Below, piece after piece: positions 35,715-44,762 of a stretch of DNA of 64,000 bases. Source of the stretch: Spiractinospora alimapuensis (GTDB lineage: Bacteria > Actinomycetota > Actinomycetes > Streptosporangiales > Streptosporangiaceae); contig NZ_CP072467.1 of NCBI RefSeq assembly GCF_018437505.1, positions 806,001 through 870,000 on the forward strand. The letters are read 5' to 3'. Below the pieces are notes generated by a model. It saw only the letters and a program-made list of their open reading frames with translations. It was not told where the DNA came from and searched no databases. Made by a program: the position numbers and the translations under genes. Positions within the stretch are counted from its first letter, which is position 1; each line of letters opens with the position of its first letter.

Positions 35715-36365
35715 TCATGAGTCGGGCGACCCGTTCGCGGTGTCCCGTGACACCGCGCCCCCGCCGCCCGTGGATGGGTCCTGGCGTGTGATCAACTGCC
35801 ACGTCTGGATCGCGTACAGGCCTCCGGCCCACCAGTACAGTCCGGTCCCCCAGATCGCGAACGCCCATCCCGTGACCTGCGCGGCGATGGAGAGGGGGCC
35901 GGCGTAGTCCGCGACGAACAGCAGCGGGAAGGAGTAGAGGAGACACAGGGTCGCCGCCTTGCCCGCGAAGTTCACCGGGAGCTGCCCGTAGCCGTGGTGG
36001 CGGAGAAGGGGCAGCGCGGCCACGATGAACACGTCGCGCACCACGAGCACGACGAGCAACCACACCGGAACCACGTCGCGGACCACGAGGCCGAGGACCG
36101 CGGCGAAGATGTACAGCCGGTCCGCCATCGGGTCGAGAATGACGCCGAGCCGGCTGATCTGGTTCCAGGCCCGGGCGATCTTGCCGTCGAGCCAGTCGGT
36201 GACGCCCGCCAGCGCCAGGACGAGGAGTGCCCAGAGGTCGGCCTGTGGGACGAGGACGAGCCAGAGGAACACGGGCACGCCCAGCAGGCGCGCGATGCTG
36301 AGGACGTTTGGAACCGTCCAGACGCGCGCGCTGGGGGCCACAGCCCGACTCGTATGGATCGCCAC
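35715..36365 (-). CDS. CDP-alcohol phosphatidyltransferase
   Basis: A membrane enzyme of phospholipid synthesis, probably of the phosphatidylglycerophosphate or cardiolipin synthase branch. 216 residues from GTG 36365, which follows AGGAGGT by four bases. The catalytic motif DG-x2-AR-x8-G-x3-D-x3-D is complete in DGKIARAWNQISRLGVILDPMAD (written in the protein at about 58-80). Five or six membrane helices follow. It stands upstream of the mannose-nucleotide gene on the same strand with a 55-base gap, so both may be transcribed together. Confidence 0.88.
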   Translation of the reverse strand: MAIHTSRAVAPSARVWTVPNVLSIARLLGVPVFLWLVLVPQADLWALLVLALAGVTDWLDGKIARAWNQISRLGVILDPMADRLYIFAAVLGLVVRDVVPVWLLVVLVVRDVFIVAALPLLRHHGYGQLPVNFAGKAATLCLLYSFPLLFVADYAGPLSIAAQVTGWAFAIWGTGLYWWAGGLYAIQTWQLITRQDPSTGGGGAVSRDTANGSPDS

Positions 36366-36548
36366 CCCAACCTCCTGGCTTTCGCTGATGAGCCTACCCA
36401 AACCGTGGCCCGGGGTACCTCCACCGAAAGACAGACGCACTCGTGTCCAGCGCGCCCCGTGCGCACCTCCCGGGGGCTGTCGGCCCACGACCAGCGCAAC
36501 CACGAATCCACTACGTAGAACAGTGAGATGTTTTCCGCAACCCCGACC

Positions 36549-36572
36549 GGTCCGTGGGTCCGTGGGTCCGTG
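36549..36572. repeat. three tandem copies of GGTCCGTG
   Basis: The 8-base unit GGTCCGTG occurs three times head to tail, followed by GGTCAGG, directly after the stop codon of the ArsA-like gene (36575-36577). Slippage could vary the copy number; no coding effect is expected unless the stop is lost. Confidence 0.8.
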
Positions 36573-36574
36573 GG

Positions 36575-37528
36575 TCAGGAAAGCAGTCCGCGCAGGGCGT
36601 CCACTCCCGTGGGTTCCGGATGGCGCAGCGCGACCTCGGTCATCGGGAGGTCGGGGAACGCCGCGCGCACCGCCGCGAGGACGGCGGGGTCGGCGTCCGG
36701 GGGAACCTGGTTGAGGACCAGACCGGCCAGGGGGAACCCTGATTCGCGCAGGTGGTCAGCGGCCCGAACCGTCTCGGCGAGGACCACGCGTCGGGGCAGG
36801 AGGACGAGGCGGACCGCGGCGTCGCTACGCAGTCGCCGCGCCGCACGTTCCATCCGGTCCCGCCGCGCACGCAGGCGGTCCAGCAACGGGTCGTCTCCGT
36901 GGTCCGACGTCGCGCCCTCGGTGTCGCCGGGGTCGGATGTCTGGGTGGCCAGGGCGCGTTCGCGTTGCTCCGTCAGCCCGTGGACCCACGGCGCCATGAG
37001 TGTGGGCAGCTCGATCATGCGCAGGAGATGGCCGGTGGGGGCGCTGTCGACCACCAGACGGTCCCACCGGTCGGGGACGTCCTCCATCGCGGAGACGAGC
37101 AGGTCGGTCAACGCGGACTCCGCCATTCCCGGAGCGGCCTCGGCGTGCTTGAGGTGCCGCTCGACCGCGGGCATGATCTCCCGCGGCAGCGCGGCGTAGG
37201 CGTCGTCGACGATGCGGCGGATCCGGCGTCGCACGGCGGTCGGGCCGTCGGGTTCGCACACCCACAGGTCGGGGGCGACCCGCACGGGACGATCCCCCAG
37301 TCGCACGCCGAGGGCGTCACCGAGGGAGTGGGCGGGGTCGGTGGACATCAACAGCGTCCGCATCCCCGCGTCGGCACAGTTCAGGGCGTGTGCCGCGGCG
37401 AGGGTGGTCTTGCCGACGCCGCCCTTGCCGCCGAAGAGCACTATCGAGGGGGCGCCGTGGGGTTCCCACTCGGTGCCGCGCGCGGATGCGCGACCGCGCC
37501 ACCTCCACCAGCCGCGTCTCAACAGCAC
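36575..37528 (-). CDS. ArsA/Get3-family P-loop ATPase
   Basis: 317 residues. The deviant Walker A LFGGKGGVGKTTLA lies at about 31-44, switch I DPAHSLGDAL, and switch II VVDSAPTGHLLRMIELP. No arsenite-binding Cys triplet is seen and the protein is a single ATPase half, so arsenic transport is unlikely; relatives sort or load membrane proteins. The GTG start overlaps the preceding gene by ten bases, and it is the third gene of the cstA unit. The function in that unit is unknown. Confidence 0.87.
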   Translation of the reverse strand: MLLRRGWWRWRGRASARGTEWEPHGAPSIVLFGGKGGVGKTTLAAAHALNCADAGMRTLLMSTDPAHSLGDALGVRLGDRPVRVAPDLWVCEPDGPTAVRRRIRRIVDDAYAALPREIMPAVERHLKHAEAAPGMAESALTDLLVSAMEDVPDRWDRLVVDSAPTGHLLRMIELPTLMAPWVHGLTEQRERALATQTSDPGDTEGATSDHGDDPLLDRLRARRDRMERAARRLRSDAAVRLVLLPRRVVLAETVRAADHLRESGFPLAGLVLNQVPPDADPAVLAAVRAAFPDLPMTEVALRHPEPTGVDALRGLLS

Positions 37529-37803
37529 CCCCCGGGCACCCCGAACTGGTCCCGCCCCAGGCGCAAGTGCCACTCGTGCAGGTCCGCGACCAGGTAGGGG
37601 AGCAGGTCGAGGGTCTCGTAGGCGACGGGACCCTCCACCCCCAGGGACTCCAGGAGCAGCAGGGCCCGCAGCGTGTCCTGGCGCTGGCGCGCCTCGCGTC
37701 GAGCCTGGGTACGGGCGGGCGAGACGAACAGCGCCTGGTGCGTGTGGCCGAACCACGCCACCAACGACCGTAGCGGCACGGACACGCGCGGGCCCCCCGT
37801 CAC
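37519..37803 (-). CDS. cory-CC-star family small protein
   Basis: 94 residues ending GVPGGCC and stop. The double Cys at the very C-terminus is the mark after which I recall this actinobacterial family being named. The body is helical and soluble: SLVAWFGHTHQALFVSPART, then RQRQDTLRALLLLESLGVEG and LLPYLVADLHEWHLRLGRD. The GTG at 37803 overlaps the cstA stop (GTGA) and its own stop overlaps the ArsA-like start, so all three are translation-coupled. Terminal Cys pairs may bind metal or be modified; function unknown. Confidence 0.78.
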   Translation of the reverse strand: MTGGPRVSVPLRSLVAWFGHTHQALFVSPARTQARREARQRQDTLRALLLLESLGVEGPVAYETLDLLPYLVADLHEWHLRLGRDQFGVPGGCC

Positions 37804-39575
37804 GACTCGCCTGGCTCCGCCGCCTTGTCCACGGGCCTGGCGTCCTCTGTGGCGGTGGGGGCGGCGTCGCGTGTCGACCACGCCCGTACCAGTGCGATGG
37901 CGGCCTCCACCATGAGCCAGATCGCGAGCCCCAGGATGATCAGGTCGAGCGGGCCGAGAACGAAGGCGTCGATGGGCTCCGGTGAGGTCAGGAACTCGAT
38001 GGCCTGGGTCACCAGTGCCCACGTCGTCATGATCACGAGGAACACCAGCGGGATGATCACCATGATCGGGTTACGCCGGTTCTTGGTGACCCACACCGCG
38101 ATGACGGCGAGGGCGAGCCCTGCGGTGAGCTGGTTCGTGGTGCCGAACAGGCGCCACAACGTTCCGAGCGCGAAGTCTCCCGGCGCCATGGCGAGGGCGA
38201 AGGGAAGCGCGATCGCGATCAGGGTGGCCAGCGTGATGTTCCGGGCGATGAGCTTCCACCGCAGGATGTCAGCGATCTCCTGGATGACGTAGCGGTGCAG
38301 ACGCACCGAGGTGTCCAGGGTGGTGATGGCGAAGCTGATGACCACCACGGCTCCGAAGACCGTGCCGATCGCCATCCCGGTGTCGCGTTCGAGGAAGGGG
38401 AGCAGCGCCGCGGTGAAGTTGCCGACGCCCTCGGCGAAACGACCCGGGGCGTCGGTCCCGGCGGTGGTCCAGTCGGGGTAGCGCGCGTGCCACTCCGCGG
38501 TCGGGTTGCTGGCGAAGAGCGTCAGTCCGACCGTGACCGCCATGATGGAGCACAGGGCGAGGGTGCCCTCGCCCAACACCCCCATGTAGCCGACGTAGCG
38601 GGCGTCGGTCTCCTTGTCGAGCTGCTTGGAGGTCGTGCCGGAGGCGACGAGACTGTGGAATCCGGAGACCGCGCCGCAGGCGACGGTGATGAAGAGGATC
38701 GGGAAGATGGGCGGCGTGCCCGCCGGAACGTCGTTGATGGCGGGGGCGGCGATGTTCTGCCAGGTGACGAAAACCGCGAGGATGATGATGCCAAGACCCA
38801 GGAGCATCTGCTGCTGGTTGATGTAGTCGCGGGGCTGCAGCAGCATCCACACCGGGAGCCTCGAGGCGAAGAAGGCGTAGACGAACAGCAACAGGATCCA
38901 CACCGTCGCCGGTTCGAGTCCGACCGCGTTCGCGATCGGGTCGACGGTGATCGGGAACTGGAGACCCAGCGGGATACAGACGTAGACCAGCACCAGCGCG
39001 ATGATCGAGGGAACGATCGCCGCGGTGCCCCGTCGGTAGATGAGCTGGCCCACCCCGATGGCGAGGGGAATGGTCACCAGCATTGGTAGGACCGAACCCG
39101 GTTGGGCGATGAAGAGACCGGCGATGATGATCGCGAAGACCGCGTTCACCATGGTGACCAGGAAGAAGATGATCAGCAGGAACAGAACGCGGGCGCGTTT
39201 GTTGACCACGTCGCTGGCGAGGGTGCCGATGCTGCGGGCCTTGTGGCGAACCGAGACGACGATCGCTCCGAAGTCGTGCGCTCCCGCGGCGAAGATCGTG
39301 CCCACCACGATCCAGATCAGCGCGGGGACCCACCCCCACAGGACGGCGATCGCCGGGCCGACGATCGGGGCGGCGCCCGCGACGGAGATGAAGTGGTGCG
39401 CGAAAACGATGTGCCTGTTCGTCGGAACGAAATCGATTCCGTCCCGATAACTGTGCGCGGGCGTGGTGTAGGCGGCGTCAAGGGCGTAGACCTTGGTCGC
39501 CAGGTACCGCGAGTAATAGATGTATCCCACCGCGAACAGCGCCAGCACGGTGATCACGACGACGGGCGCGGGCAT
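37800..39575 (-). CDS. cstA: carbon starvation protein A (peptide/pyruvate transporter family)
   Basis: 591 residues with about 15 membrane helices. Family motifs: NRHIVFAHHFISVAGAAPIVGP near residues 53-74, GAHDFGAIVVSVRHKARSIG, PVWMLLQPRDYINQQQMLLG and SGFHSLVASGTTSKQL. CstA proteins import peptides or pyruvate under carbon limitation. GGAGG stands eight bases before the ATG. It leads the cstA / cory-CC-star / ArsA-like operon; the usual small YbdD partner is absent and the cory-CC-star protein takes its place. Confidence 0.95.
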   Translation of the reverse strand: MPAPVVVITVLALFAVGYIYYSRYLATKVYALDAAYTTPAHSYRDGIDFVPTNRHIVFAHHFISVAGAAPIVGPAIAVLWGWVPALIWIVVGTIFAAGAHDFGAIVVSVRHKARSIGTLASDVVNKRARVLFLLIIFFLVTMVNAVFAIIIAGLFIAQPGSVLPMLVTIPLAIGVGQLIYRRGTAAIVPSIIALVLVYVCIPLGLQFPITVDPIANAVGLEPATVWILLLFVYAFFASRLPVWMLLQPRDYINQQQMLLGLGIIILAVFVTWQNIAAPAINDVPAGTPPIFPILFITVACGAVSGFHSLVASGTTSKQLDKETDARYVGYMGVLGEGTLALCSIMAVTVGLTLFASNPTAEWHARYPDWTTAGTDAPGRFAEGVGNFTAALLPFLERDTGMAIGTVFGAVVVISFAITTLDTSVRLHRYVIQEIADILRWKLIARNITLATLIAIALPFALAMAPGDFALGTLWRLFGTTNQLTAGLALAVIAVWVTKNRRNPIMVIIPLVFLVIMTTWALVTQAIEFLTSPEPIDAFVLGPLDLIILGLAIWLMVEAAIALVRAWSTRDAAPTATEDARPVDKAAEPGES

Positions 39576-39710
39576 TGTGTCGCCTCCATCGATCCACGCC
39601 GGGTTGGGGATGTGCCCGGCTCTTGGTGTGCGGGGAGTTCAGCCCAACCTCACGATCGGCTAAGTTCACAAGAAATTAACATCAGTCGGTCCACACACCT
39701 AGGGGATTAG

Positions 39711-40505
39711 GTGCAAGAACTTGTCACGGTTTGGCGGCGATCGACCGTCGGCGAACTCTCGTGGGTCGCCGCGACCGGCCCGGTGGGTATTCCGGTCGTC
39801 CCGCTGGATTGGGACGGACAACCATGCGTCGCGTTACCGTTCGCGCACGCCGATGCGCTCGACAGCCTACGGTCCGGCGTCGCGACCTTCAGCGTTTCCG
39901 ACGGATCGACGCTGAGGGAGGAGACCCCCGCGATGACGTTGACCGGGCGCGTCGACATCACACGTGACACCGACGGCGACCGGTTCGTGGAGAACCTCCT
40001 CGAGCAGGAGGTCGTCAAGCACCCACCCACCCGTCTGCGTGCCGACAGCCTGATGGCGCGCAGGGAGAACTGGTGGTGGATCGGCCGGGTCATCGTGCGG
40101 CTGACCGACGTCACGGACGAGCGGGAGCTGCCCAAGCGGGACCGTCCCACCGACGCCGTGCTGGTGCGGGGCACCGAGGACGCGCCACGCGTTGACGTCG
40201 TCACCGCCTCGGACTGGGACCGCTCCGAGATCACCCTGTGGGCGCGGGACGGCCACACGTTGGCCGGCGGCACCGAGCGCGCGTTCGCCTTCGCCCACGC
40301 CCACAGCCCCGACTTCGAACGCTGGGAGCGTTGGTGTCGTGGAGGCCGGCTCAGGGAGGACACACTCACCGCGTCCGTGGCCGAAGGTGGACCGACGGGA
40401 CCACTCGAACCGTTCGGTGTCCTGGCCCGACTGCGCAACCACCGGTCCGTCCAGCGTGCCTGCGCGGCCGGGATTCGCGCCGCCGAGCGCAACGGCGGCG
40501 GCTGA
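39711..40505 (+). CDS. split-barrel (pyridoxamine-5'-phosphate-oxidase-like) protein
   Basis: 264 residues. The first 90 residues resemble the FMN-binding split barrel (LSWVAATGPVGIPVVPLDWDG, then TLTGRVDITRDTDG); the remainder, with ENWWWIGRVIVRLTDV and DAVLVRGTEDAPRVDVVTAS, is a conserved actinobacterial extension. No ribosome-binding site; translation starts at GTG just after GATTAG. Divergent from cstA across 135 bases. The assignment to the PNPOx-like superfamily is moderate, the substrate unknown. Confidence 0.65.
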   Translation: MQELVTVWRRSTVGELSWVAATGPVGIPVVPLDWDGQPCVALPFAHADALDSLRSGVATFSVSDGSTLREETPAMTLTGRVDITRDTDGDRFVENLLEQEVVKHPPTRLRADSLMARRENWWWIGRVIVRLTDVTDERELPKRDRPTDAVLVRGTEDAPRVDVVTASDWDRSEITLWARDGHTLAGGTERAFAFAHAHSPDFERWERWCRGGRLREDTLTASVAEGGPTGPLEPFGVLARLRNHRSVQRACAAGIRAAERNGGG

Positions 40506-40739
40506 CCTCCGGATTCGCGTCGCCCTCCGTCGGCTGTGACGACGCGCCGAGGCCGTACCACGACCCGAACGTCGAACGCCCCGCCGCTCCTCAGCTCCGA
40601 GCCCGCCGGGACGTGTTCGATCTTCCCCTCAATTGTCTGGAAGACTTGGCGACCGCAACGGGGGCCTTTCCGACGACACACACAATTCGTCGGAGTTTCG
40701 CGGTGCTCCGAAGGCCGACCGCAAGTACGAAGGAGAGTA

Positions 40740-41396
40740 ATGGCAGCGACGTCGTCCGACGCCTCGCATTCGACGCAGGACCAAATCCGCACAGTGGTCC
40801 TGACTCTGTTGACGGAGGAGCCGTACAACGGTTTGGAGATCATCAAGGAGGTCGGGGAGCGAACCGGGAACAACTGGCGGCTGGCGGACGCCGATCTGTA
40901 CCCACTCCTGGAGCAGTTGAGCACCGAGGGCCTGATCCGACTGGCCATGAGCGGTGGTGGCTTCAGTCGACAGCGACCCTACGAGCTCACCGAGCAGGGC
41001 CGGGAGTACGTCACCCAGCACGCGGAGTCGCTGGTCCCGCTGTGGAGTGTGTGGGCGCAGGAGGCCCCGGCGGCCCCGACCCATACCGCCCCGCCCGCGC
41101 CTCCCGCTCCCACGGCGGAGGAGGAAACGCACACGATGCGGCTCCCGGCCGAGGGCGCCCCTGCGTCCGCGCCGGCAGCGGAGCCGGAGACGGAGCCCGT
41201 GGAGCCGGTGTCGACCGCGGCGGAGCGGTTCCGTGACGCGGCCGACCGGTTCTCCGTCGCCGTGGACCAGGTACTGGACGTGGGCACGGACCTGCAGTTG
41301 GAGCGCGCCCGGCAGTTGGTCGCGGAGAGCAAGCGCGGTCTGTACCAGATCCTCGCCACGGAGGAAGAGGACGACGCCGACCGGACCACGGACTGA
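40740..41396 (+). CDS. PadR family transcriptional regulator
   Basis: 218 residues. The winged-helix domain is at about 14-100 (IRTVVLTLLTEEPYNGLEIIKEV, DLYPLLEQLSTEGLIR, RPYELTEQGREYV). A Pro/Ala-rich linker of about 45 residues leads to a C-terminal helical domain (ERFRDAADRFSVAVDQVLDV) for dimerisation. AGGAGAG precedes the ATG. No obvious target; the 234 bases upstream hold only its promoter. Confidence 0.88.
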   Translation: MAATSSDASHSTQDQIRTVVLTLLTEEPYNGLEIIKEVGERTGNNWRLADADLYPLLEQLSTEGLIRLAMSGGGFSRQRPYELTEQGREYVTQHAESLVPLWSVWAQEAPAAPTHTAPPAPPAPTAEEETHTMRLPAEGAPASAPAAEPETEPVEPVSTAAERFRDAADRFSVAVDQVLDVGTDLQLERARQLVAESKRGLYQILATEEEDDADRTTD

Positions 41397-41455
41397 CGGC
41401 CGAGCGGCGCCGGCGGGGGAATCGGACGACATCGGATGTCGGCTCGGGTGAACGC

Positions 41456-41487
41456 CGAGGGGGCCGCCCACACGGGCGGCCCCCTCG
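41456..41487. terminator. bidirectional terminator between padR and thyX
   Basis: A perfect 14-base stem, CGAGGGGGCCGCCC with its complement, closes an ACAC loop. It lies between two convergent stop codons (41396 and 41534) and can serve both genes. Confidence 0.85.
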
Positions 41488-41533
41488 TTCCCACCGTCCG
41501 GCGGGTGCGACCCGCACGGCTCGTTCAGATCGT

Positions 41534-42331
41534 TCAGACCTTGCGCCACTTGGGCGTCCACGCCCCGTCGATCACCTCGAAGTCACCGAACAGCGCCGGC
41601 GTCTCACGGGCCATGATCTCGCCGATCTTGGCGAAGACCAGGCGGATCTCCTCCTCCGCGCCGGGCGCGGTGCGCGCCTCGATGGTGTGGCGCAGTGTCC
41701 GCACGTTCGCCGACCACACCAAACCGGTGGCGACCCCCTCGGGTGCGAAGCGACGCATGAAGGATGTCTTGTGCTTCTTCTCCTTGAAGGGGACCCCTTC
41801 CTCGTCCAGCCCGAAGTGCTCGGCCATCCACCCCTGGAACTGCTCCATCTGCTCCAGCAGGGCCTCGGCCCGCCGCACCAGTTCCGGGTCCTCGCGGGCC
41901 CAGTCGGGGAACCAGAACGGCAGGTCGCTCAAGCGGACGAAGCGCAGTGACTCCTGGGAGATGGCGACGCCCGGCCGGTGCCGTGCCAGTTCGTGCGTGA
42001 ACACGCGGCTCACGTTGTGCAGGACGAAGCTGAAGTTCAGGTGCTCCAGCACTGATCCGTGCAGGCTGGCGAGGATGTTGGAGAGGTAATCTCCCTGGTC
42101 GGTGCGGATCCGGGTCACGTTGGGGTTGAGGCCCGGCTCCCAGGAGCGGTAGCACAGACGTCCCGCGAACTCGGCCAGGTTCTGTGGGTCGTTGAGATGC
42201 GCGTCCATCTCGCCGTTGTCGAATCGGCGCATCCAGTTCTCACCGCCGACCTCGCGCAGGTACGCCGCGACCTCCGCGTAGTCGAGCTGAGGCTTGGCGA
42301 CCAGGTGAACCTCAGGTTCAACGTACTCCAC
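41534..42331 (-). CDS. thyX: flavin-dependent thymidylate synthase
   Basis: Makes dTMP from dUMP using FAD and methylene-tetrahydrofolate. 265 residues. The signature ARHRPGVAISQESLRFV corresponds to the RHR-x7-S motif but has one residue more between RHR and the serine of the QES triplet (x8). The C-terminal dUMP-binding line NVRTLRHTIEART is present. GTG start behind GGGGGAGAG. No thyA is in the window. Confidence 0.9.
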   Translation of the reverse strand: MEYVEPEVHLVAKPQLDYAEVAAYLREVGGENWMRRFDNGEMDAHLNDPQNLAEFAGRLCYRSWEPGLNPNVTRIRTDQGDYLSNILASLHGSVLEHLNFSFVLHNVSRVFTHELARHRPGVAISQESLRFVRLSDLPFWFPDWAREDPELVRRAEALLEQMEQFQGWMAEHFGLDEEGVPFKEKKHKTSFMRRFAPEGVATGLVWSANVRTLRHTIEARTAPGAEEEIRLVFAKIGEIMARETPALFGDFEVIDGAWTPKWRKV

Positions 42332-42376
42332 GGTACTTCTCTCCCCCGTTTGTTGCCCGCTGTGGCCTCCCTGACC

Positions 42377-44584
42377 TTATCGCTGGCGGCGAGCGGTGTG
42401 ACCGCGGGCCAGGGTGAGCGCCCGGGCCACGATGCGCTCGCCCGCGGCCGCCGTCAGGATGGACTCCGGGTGGAACTGGACTCCCCACAGGCCACGGTCC
42501 GGGTCCTCCAGGGCCATCACGACGTCCTCGGTGTGTCCGTCGTCGAACCGGTCCCGCGTGACGGCGGTCACGGTGAAACCGTTCACGCGTTCGGGGGTGG
42601 TGAAGGTGGAGTGGTAGCGGGCGGCGGTGATCTCCTCCCCGAGATCCGACAGCAACTCTCCGCCGAGGACCCGCACCTGCCCCGGCTTGCCGTGTCGTGG
42701 CTCGGGCAGCGTGAGCAGCTCGCCACCGCCGTACTCCACCATCGCCTGCATGCCCAGGCACACGCCGAAGACCGGCAGTCCGCGGGCGAGGAGTTCCTTG
42801 AGGAGCTGGTCGGTCGCGAAGTCCCGCGGAAGGCCGGGGCCCGGGGAGAGCACCACGAGGTCCGGCACGAGGTCGTCCAGAACCGACGGTGGGAACCCGT
42901 GCCGCAGGGTCGTCACCTCGGCCCCTTGGCGCCGCACGTAGTCGGCGAGGGTGTTGACGAAGGAGTCCTCACAGTCCACCAGGAGCACGCGCATGCCCTC
43001 GCCCGGCCGCGCGCGGTCGGTTTCCGCTGCGTCGGGACGCGCGGGCGGCGTGGACTCGTCGGCCAGCGTCTCCAGCAGAGCCCGCGCCTTGAGGAAGGTC
43101 TCGCGTTCCTCGGCGTCGGGGTCGGAGTCGTAGAGGAGGGTCGCCCCGGCGCGCACCGACGCCACCCGGTCCACGATGTGCGCGGTCCGCAGGGTCAGTC
43201 CCGTGTTCATGGAGCCGTCGAACCCGATCACCCCGACCGCTCCCCCGTACCAGCGGCGTGGCGTGGACTCGTTGGCCTCGATGAACCGCATCGCCCAGGT
43301 CTTCGGCGCCCCGGTGACGGTGACGGCCCACATGTGGCTGAGGAAGGCGTCCAGGGCGTCGAACTCGGGCCGCAGCGTGCCCTCGATGTGGTCCACCGTG
43401 TGGATGAGTCGGCTGTACATCTCGATCTGGCGTCGGCCGATGACGCGTACGGTGCCGGGCTCGCAGATCCGTGACTTGTCGTTGCGGTCCACGTCGGTGC
43501 ACATGGTCAGCTCCGACTCCTCCTTGGGGGAGGTGAGAAGCTGCCGGATGTTGTCGGCGTCCTCCAGCGGGTCCGCCCCCCGCCGGACGGTGCCGGAGAT
43601 GGGGCAGGTCTCCACGCGTTGGCCCTCACCTGGGGTTCCGCTCACCCGCACGTACATCTCGGGCGAGGCCCCGACGAGGTACTCGCCCTCGCCGAGGTTG
43701 AAGAAGAACTCGTAGGGGGCGGGGTTGCGGTCGCGCAGCCGCTCGTAGAACCGCGCCGGGGAATCGCACCGTGCGTGCATCCGGTGGCCGGGGACGACCT
43801 CGAACAGGTCGCCCCGCGCGAACTTCTCCTTGGCCTTCGCGACCACGGCGGCGTAGGACCCGGGCTCGGGAGGCGGCGGCACCGTCGCCTCCCTGGCGAG
43901 GGGGGTGGGCTCGGTGGCGCGGTCCAGACCGTCGGTGGAGCGTTCGCGCTCGGCGTCGGTGACGGTGAACTCGTAGGTGTAGCGGCGGCAGGTCTCCCGT
44001 TTACGGTCCCGTACCACGATGGCGTCGGGAACGTGCAGCACGAGGTCACGGTCGGTGGCGTCCCGTGGGATGACGGGGTCGACGGGCTCGAACTGGAACG
44101 CGAGGTCGTAGCCGAACGCGCCGTAGAGCCCGAGGTGCGGGTCGGTGTCACTCGCGAACAGGGCGACGATGTCGCGCAGCGGCGAGAAGACGGTGGGGCG
44201 GCGACTGCGCTGCTCCTCGGTGAACACGACGGTCGGGTCGGGCGGCGGGACGTGGACCGTCACACCGTCGCCCGAGGGCGTGGCCTCGGTGGGTCCGTGC
44301 CTGCCCAGGACGGTGGCGAAGGACGGCAGGAGCACGTGTCCCCTGCCGTTGAGCGCCGTCACGGTGACCCGCCGGCCGCGCGCCACCACCTCCAGGCACG
44401 GATCGACGTAGGCGAGGTGCCAGCGGCTGTAGCGACCCGGGTACTCCATCCCGGAGGACAGCACGCCGCCGCGGCGGTACTCCACCTGCGCGACGAGGTC
44501 GGTGAGGTCTTCGGGCGCGCAGGTCTCGGCGTGCCGACGTACGTCGATCCCGCCCGCGGTGCGGTAGTTGATGCTCTCGTCCAA
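42377..44584 (-). CDS. trpE(G): fused anthranilate synthase (TrpE-TrpG)
   Basis: Converts chorismate and glutamine to anthranilate, the entry to tryptophan. 735 residues. The chorismate domain spans about 1-515 (FEVVPGHRMHARC, CPISGTVRRGADPLEDADN, ELTMCTDVDRNDKSRIC, VTVTGAPKTWAMRFIE). The glutamine amidotransferase domain spans about 530-725: VLLVDCEDSFVNTLADYVRR, nucleophile Cys in VFGVCLGMQA, and VQFHPESILT. The one-chain form is a known variant. TTG start after GGGGA. A leader peptide with tandem Trp codons 131 bases upstream shows attenuation control. Confidence 0.93.
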   Translation of the reverse strand: MDESINYRTAGGIDVRRHAETCAPEDLTDLVAQVEYRRGGVLSSGMEYPGRYSRWHLAYVDPCLEVVARGRRVTVTALNGRGHVLLPSFATVLGRHGPTEATPSGDGVTVHVPPPDPTVVFTEEQRSRRPTVFSPLRDIVALFASDTDPHLGLYGAFGYDLAFQFEPVDPVIPRDATDRDLVLHVPDAIVVRDRKRETCRRYTYEFTVTDAERERSTDGLDRATEPTPLAREATVPPPPEPGSYAAVVAKAKEKFARGDLFEVVPGHRMHARCDSPARFYERLRDRNPAPYEFFFNLGEGEYLVGASPEMYVRVSGTPGEGQRVETCPISGTVRRGADPLEDADNIRQLLTSPKEESELTMCTDVDRNDKSRICEPGTVRVIGRRQIEMYSRLIHTVDHIEGTLRPEFDALDAFLSHMWAVTVTGAPKTWAMRFIEANESTPRRWYGGAVGVIGFDGSMNTGLTLRTAHIVDRVASVRAGATLLYDSDPDAEERETFLKARALLETLADESTPPARPDAAETDRARPGEGMRVLLVDCEDSFVNTLADYVRRQGAEVTTLRHGFPPSVLDDLVPDLVVLSPGPGLPRDFATDQLLKELLARGLPVFGVCLGMQAMVEYGGGELLTLPEPRHGKPGQVRVLGGELLSDLGEEITAARYHSTFTTPERVNGFTVTAVTRDRFDDGHTEDVVMALEDPDRGLWGVQFHPESILTAAAGERIVARALTLARGHTARRQR

Positions 44585-44660
44585 GGCCGGTCCCCAATAC
44601 TCGGGTCACTCTGGGTCACTGTGGAGTGGCTCGGCCCGGACCAGGGTCGACACACGCGAA

Positions 44661-44680
44661 GACCGCCGGTTCGGGCGGTC
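44661..44680 (-). terminator. candidate attenuator hairpin of trpE(G)
   Basis: GACCGCC and GGCGGTC (seven-base arms) close a six-base loop, 35 bases after the leader-peptide stop and 77 before the trpE(G) start; on the transcript TTC follows. An alternative stem CGCCGC/GCGGCG overlaps the end of the leader peptide. Together they fit a transcription-attenuation switch. Confidence 0.5.
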
Positions 44681-44714
44681 GCTGTGGTCGGAAATGCGCG
44701 AAACCGTACGCCGC

Positions 44715-44762
44715 CTAGGAGCGGCGCCACCACTGACTGGGTGGGAGGTGATGTGTGCGCAT
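44715..44762 (-). CDS. trpL: trp leader peptide (15 aa, tandem Trp)
   Basis: ATG at 44762 opens a 15-codon frame reading MRTHHLPPSQWWRRS and stop. Two adjacent Trp codons just before a hairpin-forming region are the classic attenuator design, in which scarce charged tRNA-Trp stalls the ribosome and lets trpE(G) be transcribed. A -10-like TACACT lies seven bases upstream of the ATG, so the leader message is probably leaderless. Confidence 0.82.
   Translation of the reverse strand: MRTHHLPPSQWWRRS

Noticed and set aside
34052-35791. 579-codon plus-strand open frame opposite the nucleotidyltransferase fusion
   Set aside because: Shadow frame; composition typical of antisense translation in high-GC DNA.
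37519-37803. cory-CC-star gene as an arsenic-resistance partner of the ArsA-like gene
   Set aside because: The ATPase lacks the arsenite-binding cysteines and no ArsB, ArsC or ArsR gene is present.
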